From contig JAFMSC010000088.1 of the NCBI GenBank assembly GCA_017353825.1, positions 1 to 11,432 on the forward strand: DNA of 11,432 nt, written 5' to 3'. The DNA is from Hyphomicrobiaceae bacterium. Its GTDB lineage: Bacteria > Pseudomonadota > Alphaproteobacteria > Rhizobiales > Hyphomicrobiaceae. Below the pieces are notes generated by a model that worked only from the letters and a program-made list of their open reading frames with translations, had not been told where the DNA came from and did not search any database. The position numbers and the translations under genes are program-made. Numbering within the stretch: position 1 is the first letter of the stretch; every line of letters begins with the position of its first letter. Shown in pieces: positions 5,922 to 11,432 of the stretch.

Positions 5922-7957
5922 GTCAGCCTCGCCTCCTTCGAGCTGTCCGCGACGTTGCCGGGCTTCGCCAGCGCCGCGATCAGCGCATCCTGCTCCACCT
6001 GCTGGCCCTCCGCTACCGCCACGTTGGCCACCACGCCGTCACGCGGAGCGTGCAGCACGTGCTCCATCTTCATGGCCTCTACCACCGCGATTGGGTCGCC
6101 CTTCGCCACGGCCGCGCCGACCGCCACGAATAGCTTGGCCACGCGGCCCACGATCGGCGCCCGGATGCCGTCGCCGTTGCCGGCCGCGTCGACCGCCTCC
6201 GCCTCGTACGTCGGCCAGCGCAATTCGGTCTGGCGCATGTCGTGCAGGACGTACAGTGGGTTCCAATCGCCCGCCAGATGCATGGTCCCACGCACATCAT
6301 TCGCCACTAAGATCGCGTTACCCGCTTGGTGCATGCCGCCGCGGTCCCGAAGTTGCACGAGAGGGCCGCGCCCCCGCCCCCACTCCACATCCACCTCGGT
6401 GGGCACGCCGTCGGCAAGGACCGTTAGCGCCTGCCGACGGGGGCCGCCCAGCTCAAAGCCGTCGCAGGCGTTCCACGGCGAGAAGCCGTCACCGCGAGAC
6501 GGCTCGCCGGTGCGCTGCGCCGTCAGATTGTGATGGGCGCGCCACAGCATCTCAGTCACGCCATAGGCGATGGCCTCGGGGTTGGGCGCCACGGCGGTGA
6601 GGCGTGTGCCCTCCCGGCCAATGAGCCCGGTGTCCATCCTCCCGCTGGCGAATGCCGGGTGCGCCAGCAGCGCGTTGAGGAAGGCCGCGTTGGTCCTAGG
6701 GCCGGCCACCAGGCTCGTCTTGAGCGCGTGCGCGAGGCGGGCGATGGCCGTGGCGCGGTCCGGCCCCGAGGCGATCAGCTTGGCAATCATGGAGTCGTAG
6801 TAGGGCGAGATCACCGACCCTTGTTCCACGCCCCTGTCCACCCGGATGCCCTCGCCCGACGGCAGGTCGAAGCGCACAATCGGGCCAGTGGAGGGCAGGA
6901 ACCCGTTGGCCGGGTCCTCCGCGCAGAGCCGCGCCTCGATGGCATGGCCCGCGATGGCAATCTCGGCCTGCTGCCGCGGGAGCGGCTCGCCCGCGGCCAC
7001 CCGGAGCTGCCACTCGACCAGGTCCAGGCCGGTGATGGCCTCGGTGACCGGGTGCTCCACTTGCAGGCGGGTGTTCATCTCGATGAAATACCACGCCGAC
7101 TCCGGGCTCAGCGTGTCGCCCTCCACCAGGAACTCCACCGTGCCGGCGCCCTCGTACTCGACCGCCTTGGCGCAGGCCACGGCAGCCCCGCAGAGGCGCG
7201 CGCGCAGCTCGGGTGGCATGCCGGGCGCCGGCGCTTCCTCGATCACCTTCTGGTTGCGCCGCTGCAGCGAGCAGTCGCGCTCGAAGAGACTGAGCACGTT
7301 GCCGTGCCGGTCGCCAAACACCTGCACCTCGATGTGGCGCGGGTTGGCGATCAGCTTCTCCAGGAGCACCCGGCCGTCGCCGAAAGCGGCCTCAGCCTCG
7401 CGCCTGGCGCTCGTGAGGGCCGCTGCCAGCTCCTCCTCGCGTTCGACGAGCCGCATGCCGCGGCCGCCGCCGCCGGCGACCGCCTTGATCAATACGGGAT
7501 AGCCGATGCGCTTGGCCTCCCTGGCCAGGGTCCTCGCATCCTGGGTTTCGCCGGCGTAGCCCGCCACAACCGGCACGCCGGCCGCCGCGGCGATCGCCTT
7601 GGCCTCGGCCTTGCCACCCATGCGTCGCATGGCCCTGGGCGACGGCCCAATGAAAACGAGACCGGCCCTCAGCGCGGCTTCGGCGAACTGCGCGTTCTCG
7701 GCCAGGAAGCCATAGCCCGGATGGATGGCCTCAGCCCGGGCGGCCTTCGCCGCGGCGATGATCTTGTCGCCCGCCAGATAGCTCGCTGCCGCCGGCCCCG
7801 GCCCGATCTCCACCGTTTCCGTGGCGATTCGGGTGTAAGGGGCCCCGCGGTCTGCCTCCGAGACGACGGCCACCGTCCTCACCCCCAGCCGGGCCGCGGT
7901 GCGGATGATGCGCTGGGCGATTTCGCCCCGGTTGGCGATCAGAATCGTGCCGAACAT
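5918..7957 (-). CDS. mccA: Biotin-dependent acyl-CoA carboxylase alpha subunit (probable 3-methylcrotonyl-CoA carboxylase)
   Basis: This 679-residue cytosolic subunit should carboxylate its own biotin using ATP and bicarbonate, for transfer to an acyl-CoA by a beta subunit. The biotin carboxylase domain (about 1-445) has HPGYGFLAENA (79-89), the ATP-grasp glycine loop GGGGRGM (162-168), RDCSLQRRNQK (227-237), EMNTRLQVEHPVTE (293-306) and EARLCAED (341-348), covering the residues known as catalytic in E. coli AccC. A linker/BT domain follows, with SPWNACDGFEL (493-503), a pattern typical of methylcrotonyl-CoA carboxylase alpha subunits. The biotinyl domain carries AMKM with Lys630 as the biotinylation site. 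I favour the leucine-degradation enzyme from this pattern and the length; propionyl-, acetyl- or geranyl-CoA carboxylase remain possible. No beta subunit or isovaleryl-CoA dehydrogenase gene lies in the window. The ribosome binding site is weak, and the stop overlaps the DUF1489 start. Confidence 0.9.
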   Translation of the reverse strand: MFGTILIANRGEIAQRIIRTAARLGVRTVAVVSEADRGAPYTRIATETVEIGPGPAAASYLAGDKIIAAAKAARAEAIHPGYGFLAENAQFAEAALRAGLVFIGPSPRAMRRMGGKAEAKAIAAAAGVPVVAGYAGETQDARTLAREAKRIGYPVLIKAVAGGGGRGMRLVEREEELAAALTSARREAEAAFGDGRVLLEKLIANPRHIEVQVFGDRHGNVLSLFERDCSLQRRNQKVIEEAPAPGMPPELRARLCGAAVACAKAVEYEGAGTVEFLVEGDTLSPESAWYFIEMNTRLQVEHPVTEAITGLDLVEWQLRVAAGEPLPRQQAEIAIAGHAIEARLCAEDPANGFLPSTGPIVRFDLPSGEGIRVDRGVEQGSVISPYYDSMIAKLIASGPDRATAIARLAHALKTSLVAGPRTNAAFLNALLAHPAFASGRMDTGLIGREGTRLTAVAPNPEAIAYGVTEMLWRAHHNLTAQRTGEPSRGDGFSPWNACDGFELGGPRRQALTVLADGVPTEVDVEWGRGRGPLVQLRDRGGMHQAGNAILVANDVRGTMHLAGDWNPLYVLHDMRQTELRWPTYEAEAVDAAGNGDGIRAPIVGRVAKLFVAVGAAVAKGDPIAVVEAMKMEHVLHAPRDGVVANVAVAEGQQVEQDALIAALAKPGNVADSSKEARLT
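5932..5938 (-). promoter_or_regulatory. Strong Shine-Dalgarno for the DUF1489 gene inside the carboxylase 3' end
   Basis: AAGGAGG on the minus strand lies 10 bases before the ATG at 5921, and a second GAGG is closer. It supports this start and suggests the DUF1489 gene is translated efficiently in its own right as well as by coupling. Confidence 0.6.
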
Positions 7958-8016
7958 GGCCCAAGCTTATCGCGTCCCGCGCCGCCGCGGGCAACCGCGC
8001 TGTGGGCCGGCTGCCA

Positions 8017-8044
8017 CGCCGCTCGCGGCGCGCCTTTGGGCGCC
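8017..8044. other. Pair of adjacent GC-rich hairpins between the kinase and carboxylase genes
   Basis: CGCCG-CTCG-CGGCG (8017-8030) and GCGCC-TTTG-GGCGC (8030-8043) are two nearly abutting perfect 5-bp inverted repeats in the 126-base gap after the kinase stop. No T-run follows on the minus strand, so they may be a Rho-independent-like pause, a 3' end stabiliser, or a chance product of high GC. Confidence 0.3.
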
Positions 8045-8083
8045 CAGCAACCCCCGTGACCTTTCGCCCGCCTCGGGGCTTGC

Positions 8084-9073
8084 TTACGCCATGAGTCCTT
8101 CTTTGCGCGCCAGCTCGGCGAGGGGCACCTGGGGGCGCGCACCGATGTGGGAGATGATCTCGGCCGCGGCGAGGCTGCCGAGCCTGCCGGCCGCTTCCAG
8201 GGACATGCCGTGCGCCACGCCGAACAGGAAGCCGGCGGCGTAGAGGTCGCCGGCTCCGGTGGTGTCCACCACGCGCTCTACCGGCGCCGCCGGTACCTCG
8301 ACCGCCTCGCCGCTGCTCAGGATCACGCTGCCCTTCTCGGAGCGGGTGAGCGCCGACAGCCGAGTGTCGGCGCGGGCGCGCTCGGCGGCCGCGCCGAATG
8401 AGTGGGTCTCGTAGAGGGAGGTTACCTCCGCCTCGTTGGCGAACAGGATGTCCACCGACTTGTGCACCAGCTCCAGGAACTCAGCGCGGTGCCGGTCCAC
8501 GCAGAACGGGTCGGAGAGCGACAACGCCACCTGGCGACCGGCGTTGGCGGCGATGTCGGCTGCCTGCCTGAACGCCGCCTTCGCCTCGGGCCGGTCGAAC
8601 AGATAGCCTTCGAGATAGAGGATACGCGCCGAGCGGATCAGTTGGGCGTCCACCTCGCCGCTGCCCAGGTGCGTGCTCACACCCAGGAAGGTGTTCATGG
8701 TGCGCTGGCCGTCGGGGGTAACCAGGATCAGCGAGCGGCCGGTTGGGTCGCCGCCGCCTGGCGGCGTGTCGAACGTCACCCCCGCGGCGCGGATGTCGTG
8801 GCGGAACACCTGCCCGAACTGGTCGCTCGCCACCTTTCCGATAAATCCGGCCTTGCCGCCGAACGAGGCGACGCCCGCCGCGGTGTTCGCCGCCGACCCG
8901 CCGGAGATCTCGATGCCGGGCCCCATGGCCCCGTAGAGGCGCTCCACCGTCGGGGCATCGACGAGCTGCATGGAGCCCTTGACGCGCCCGTGCGCCGCCA
9001 GGAAGGCGTCGTCGCAACGGCCGATGATATCGACGATGGCGTTGCCGATGGCGACGACGTCGTGGTCTTGCAT
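8084..9073 (-). CDS. PfkB-family sugar/nucleoside kinase, adenosine-kinase-like
   Basis: A 329-residue cytosolic kinase of the ribokinase/PfkB superfamily that should transfer the ATP gamma-phosphate to a sugar hydroxyl, most likely the 5'-OH of a nucleoside. Motif 1 is GGSAANTAAGVASFGG (58-73), running on to FIGKVASDQFG. The metal/phosphate motif NEAE is at 213-216. Motif 2 is DTTGAGDLYAAGF (270-282), with Asp276 as the expected catalytic base in the GAGD anion hole. The N-terminus YDVVAIGNAIVD-like pattern (here HDVVAIGNAIVD) is typical of proteins annotated as adenosine kinase in Alphaproteobacteria. The ATG is supported by AGGGA 7 bases upstream (9081-9085). It is transcribed in the same direction as the carboxylase gene with a 126-base gap, so it may belong to the same transcript. 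Adenosine as substrate is family inference; other sugar kinases in the superfamily share these motifs. Confidence 0.88.
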   Translation of the reverse strand: MQDHDVVAIGNAIVDIIGRCDDAFLAAHGRVKGSMQLVDAPTVERLYGAMGPGIEISGGSAANTAAGVASFGGKAGFIGKVASDQFGQVFRHDIRAAGVTFDTPPGGGDPTGRSLILVTPDGQRTMNTFLGVSTHLGSGEVDAQLIRSARILYLEGYLFDRPEAKAAFRQAADIAANAGRQVALSLSDPFCVDRHRAEFLELVHKSVDILFANEAEVTSLYETHSFGAAAERARADTRLSALTRSEKGSVILSSGEAVEVPAAPVERVVDTTGAGDLYAAGFLFGVAHGMSLEAAGRLGSLAAAEIISHIGARPQVPLAELARKEGLMA

Positions 9074-9080
9074 GTCAAGA

Positions 9081-9085
9081 TCCCT
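9081..9085 (-). promoter_or_regulatory. Ribosome binding site of the PfkB-family kinase
   Basis: AGGGA on the minus strand, 7 bases before the ATG at 9073, supports this start codon. Confidence 0.5.
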
Positions 9086-9097
9086 AGTAAAGCATGA

Positions 9098-9712
9098 GGC
9101 TTCTGGCGCGTAGCATGGAGTGAGATGCGCTCAAAGCAAATCCTGTCGTCGAAGCCGAAACAGACGCTCAGTTTCCTTGCGCAATCCCTCTCCACGTATC
9201 CGAATACATAACCGGGACTGAAACGTGGGCCTCTTTCCAAGGAGGACCCTGGCAGGAGCTGGTTGGGATAGGACCCTGGCGCTGCCTTGAATGCGATGGC
9301 GATGGTCGAGCCGTCGCTCCATCTCGGTTCGAAGGTCCAAGTGCCGAGGAGAACCGGTTCACGCGGCGTCTCCGGCCGAGAATGCCAGGAGCTGTCCGCC
9401 TTGATGGCCAGCGTTGCGGGTCCTGGAGATACCCGATAGGTGCCTACGACTCGGCGGCGATGGTCCCTCAATCCAACGAGCACCAAGCCCAGGATATTCC
9501 AGCTACTGACCAAGTCGTCAGCAGCCAGAGCAGAAGCGGCAGCCGGTAGGGGCGTCGGAACGGGGTCGACACGTCGTGCCAAGTCGGGTCGAAGGCGAGA
9601 GACGTGCCGAGCCCAATGCTCGAGCCAAGGGCATTCGCAAACTCCAGCCCGTCGCAAGACCGGCGAGCGAGGCTAGGGCGAAAAGAAGCATCGCCCAAAG
9701 GATTGCGCTCAA
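9098..9712 (-). pseudogene. Possible decayed or frameshifted small membrane-protein gene
   Basis: No intact gene fills the roughly 670 bases between the kinase and the ThDP enzyme. Protein-like stretches occur in three minus-strand frames in succession. From a TTG at 9712 there is a hydrophobic segment beginning LSAILWAMLLFALASLAGLA. In a second frame, ending with a stop at 9468, there is SSIGLGTSLAFDPTWHDVST, then another hydrophobic segment. A third frame, from about 9515, reads RVVGTYRVSPGPATLAIKAD and later SPGYVFGYVERDC, and runs without a stop into the kinase gene in the wrong frame. The order along the strand fits one gene split by frameshifts, but I recognise no family and cannot exclude chance frames. 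The row 9181-9240 is 31/60 G/C by hand count, well below the flanking genes. An alternative is a small 86-residue gene from ATG 9728 to 9468. Confidence 0.25.
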
Positions 9713-9739
9713 GCCGAGCCAACGGCATGACGGTTGGCG

Positions 9740-11404
9740 TTAGCTGATCGCGCCCCGCAAACCAGCGATGGTCGCGAACGGAGTGATGTGCTCCACGGCC
9801 GTCCGCACGTCCACGACCACCGGCCCGTCGTGGGCCAACGCGCGCTCGACCACGCTTGGCGCCTCCTCGATTGCGGAGATCGTCAGGCCCAGCACACCAA
9901 AGCTCGCCGCCCACCTGGCGAAGTCGGGGTTCCTGAGTTCGGTCCCGTGCACGCGACCCTTGTAGGCGATCTCCTGGTGCATGCGGATGGTGGCGTAGCT
10001 GCCGTTGTTGGAGATGAAGGTCTTGACCTTGGCGCCGTACTGAACGGCCGTTGCCAGCTCGCCACCGGTCATCAGCGCCCCGCCGTCGCCCACGAAGTTG
10101 ACCACCTGCCGCTCGGGCAAGCGCAGCGCCGAGGCCACCGAGGCGGGCATGCCGATCCCCATGGCGCCGCCAACGCAGCCGATCAGCACGTGCTCGCCCG
10201 AGAACGGGAAGTGCCGGTGCAGCCAGCCCGAGAAGTTGCCGGCGTCCGTAATGAGAATGGCGTCCCTGGCGAGGTGCCGCGCCAGCGCCGCCACCACGGG
10301 CCCCATGTCGAGCAGGCCGTCCTTGGGCGCCGTCCAGGGCATGGCCTTGGCCACGGGATCGTTGAGCTTCCTGATCCAGGGGGCGCGTGCCGGCGGTGCC
10401 TCGCTCGGCATCTGCGCCAGCGCTTCGAGAACTGCGACGGGATCGGCCACCAGCGCCTTGGTCGCGCTGTAGTTGCGCCCCAGTTGCCGAGGATCGTCGT
10501 GGATGTGGATGAGCGGCTGGCGCGGCACCGGCGAAGCGGGCAGCGTGAAACCCTGCGTGCTCACCTCGCCTAGGCGGGTGCCCGCGGCCAGAATGAGGTC
10601 GGCCTCCAGGTATCGCTCCACCGCGGACTTGGCGATCTTGAACCCCAGGTGCCCGGCGTAGTTGGGATGCGCGTTGGGGAAGTAGTCCTGTCGCTTGAAC
10701 GTGAGTGCCACCGGAAGCGCGTGTGCCTCCGACGCCGCCAGCAGGGCCTTGCGACCTCGCGCCGTGCCAAGTCCGCCGCCGCCCGCGACCAGCAGCGGCC
10801 GCTCGGCCTTGGCGATCAGCGCCGCGATCTCCTCGATCGCTGCCGGCGCCGCCGGACCCGCCCTCGGCACCGGCAACGGCTCGATGACGGAGGCGTCCGT
10901 CGCGTCCTCAAGCATGTCCTCAGGCAGCACCACCACCACCGGTCCCGGCGTCGGCGTTGCGGCCTCCACGAAGGCGCGCGCCACCGTTTCCGGAACCCGC
11001 GCGGCGTCCTGGATCAAGTACACGGCCTTGGCCATGTCGCCGAAGGTCTTGGCGTAGTCCACCTCCTGGAACGAGCGCCGCCCGATCTCCGCCCTCGGCA
11101 CCTGGCCCACGAACAGCACCAGCGGCACCGCGTCCTGCTCGGCCACGTGCACGGCAATGGACGCGTTGGTGGCGCCGGGGCCGCGGCTCACGAAGGCCAC
11201 GCCTGGCCGCGTGGTGAGCTTGGCGTCGCCCACGGCCATGAAGCCGGCGCCGCTCTCGTGCCGGCACACGATCGTCTGGATGGCGTTGCTGTCATGCAGC
11301 GCGTCGAGGGCCGCGAGATAGCTCTCCCCCGGCACGCAAAAGGCCCGGTCCACGCCGTGCGCGGCGAGGCAATCGACAAGGAGATCGGCGGCGCGGCGCG
11401 GCAT
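9740..11404 (-). CDS. Acetolactate-synthase-like thiamine-diphosphate-dependent enzyme
   Basis: A complete 554-residue member of the ThDP-dependent decarboxylase/acetolactate synthase superfamily (COG0028). The N-terminal pyrimidine-binding domain has RHESGAGFMA, where Glu50 is the residue expected to activate the cofactor, and FVSRGPGATN (71-80). A central domain covers about 185-345. The C-terminal pyrophosphate domain has the metal/ThDP motif GDGG (439-442) ending in NN (466-467). After NN it reads GSYATIRMHQE rather than the LGMVRQWQ-type pattern of true biosynthetic acetohydroxyacid synthase, and no small regulatory subunit gene is adjacent. It is therefore more likely a catabolic or uncharacterised 2-oxoacid decarboxylase or carboligase than IlvB; the substrate is unknown. 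The ATG at 11404 has no clear Shine-Dalgarno, and only 28 bases upstream are visible, so operon membership is unknown. Confidence 0.88.
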   Translation of the reverse strand: MPRRAADLLVDCLAAHGVDRAFCVPGESYLAALDALHDSNAIQTIVCRHESGAGFMAVGDAKLTTRPGVAFVSRGPGATNASIAVHVAEQDAVPLVLFVGQVPRAEIGRRSFQEVDYAKTFGDMAKAVYLIQDAARVPETVARAFVEAATPTPGPVVVVLPEDMLEDATDASVIEPLPVPRAGPAAPAAIEEIAALIAKAERPLLVAGGGGLGTARGRKALLAASEAHALPVALTFKRQDYFPNAHPNYAGHLGFKIAKSAVERYLEADLILAAGTRLGEVSTQGFTLPASPVPRQPLIHIHDDPRQLGRNYSATKALVADPVAVLEALAQMPSEAPPARAPWIRKLNDPVAKAMPWTAPKDGLLDMGPVVAALARHLARDAILITDAGNFSGWLHRHFPFSGEHVLIGCVGGAMGIGMPASVASALRLPERQVVNFVGDGGALMTGGELATAVQYGAKVKTFISNNGSYATIRMHQEIAYKGRVHGTELRNPDFARWAASFGVLGLTISAIEEAPSVVERALAHDGPVVVDVRTAVEHITPFATIAGLRGAIS

Positions 11405-11432
11405 GGCGGGTGTGTTGGCCTCGGGTGTGGAT

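Noticed and set aside
6530..8059. 509-codon open frame on the plus strand opposite the carboxylase gene
   Set aside because: It is antisense to a gene with intact catalytic motifs, has no recognisable domain, and is the mirror frame expected in very GC-rich DNA.
9243..9280. Two copies of the 11-mer AGGACCCTGGC, 27 bases apart
   Set aside because: Only two short copies, with no array or transposon-end structure; probably chance or a small local duplication.
8776..9512. Continuous minus-strand frame reaching into the kinase gene
   Set aside because: The part inside the kinase is a Ser/Arg-rich shadow frame. Only the part beyond the kinase start looks protein-like, and it is reported as a possible broken gene.
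1..11432. CRISPR array, tRNA/rRNA, insertion sequence, phage or defence genes
   Set aside because: Looked for on both strands; no regularly spaced repeats, cloverleaf-like sequence, transposase motifs or phage gene products were seen.

Overview
The window comes from a high-GC Gram-negative bacterium, most likely an alphaproteobacterium. The best lineage hint is a DUF1489-type gene coupled to a biotin-dependent acyl-CoA carboxylase subunit; DUF1489 is largely an alphaproteobacterial family. The genus cannot be named from the sequence alone.

Left part, plus strand (1-4745): one HAAT/LIV-type ABC uptake operon. It encodes a periplasmic binding protein whose 5' end lies outside the window, a LivH-type permease, a single 608-residue fusion of a LivM-type permease with a LivG-type ATPase, and a LivF-type ATPase whose ATG overlaps the preceding stop codon. 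Together these make a complete importer for an amino acid, amide or similar small polar ligand. The ligand cannot be read from the sequence.

Middle (4746-5477): a convergent intergenic stretch of about 300 bases with no convincing gene. It is followed on the minus strand by a small ArsR-family repressor gene, just downstream of a striking 28-bp palindrome that is very probably its own operator.

Right part, minus strand (5478-11404), listed in direction of transcription: an acetolactate-synthase-like thiamine-diphosphate enzyme; about 670 bases of lower-GC sequence with broken coding signals in three frames, possibly a decayed gene; a PfkB-family (adenosine-kinase-like) kinase; the biotin-carrying alpha subunit of an acyl-CoA carboxylase (3-methylcrotonyl-CoA type favoured); and the DUF1489 gene, which overlaps the carboxylase stop by 4 bases. 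The partner carboxyltransferase (beta) subunit is not in the window.

The liv operon is visibly less GC-rich than the right-hand genes, which may mean it was acquired separately. Overall this is metabolic and transport content of known families. I see no CRISPR array, no RNA gene, no insertion sequence and no convincing undescribed system. The items most worth a second look are the ArsR palindrome without a visible target, the broken region at 9074-9739, the orphan ThDP enzyme, and the asymmetric ATPase pair of the transporter.
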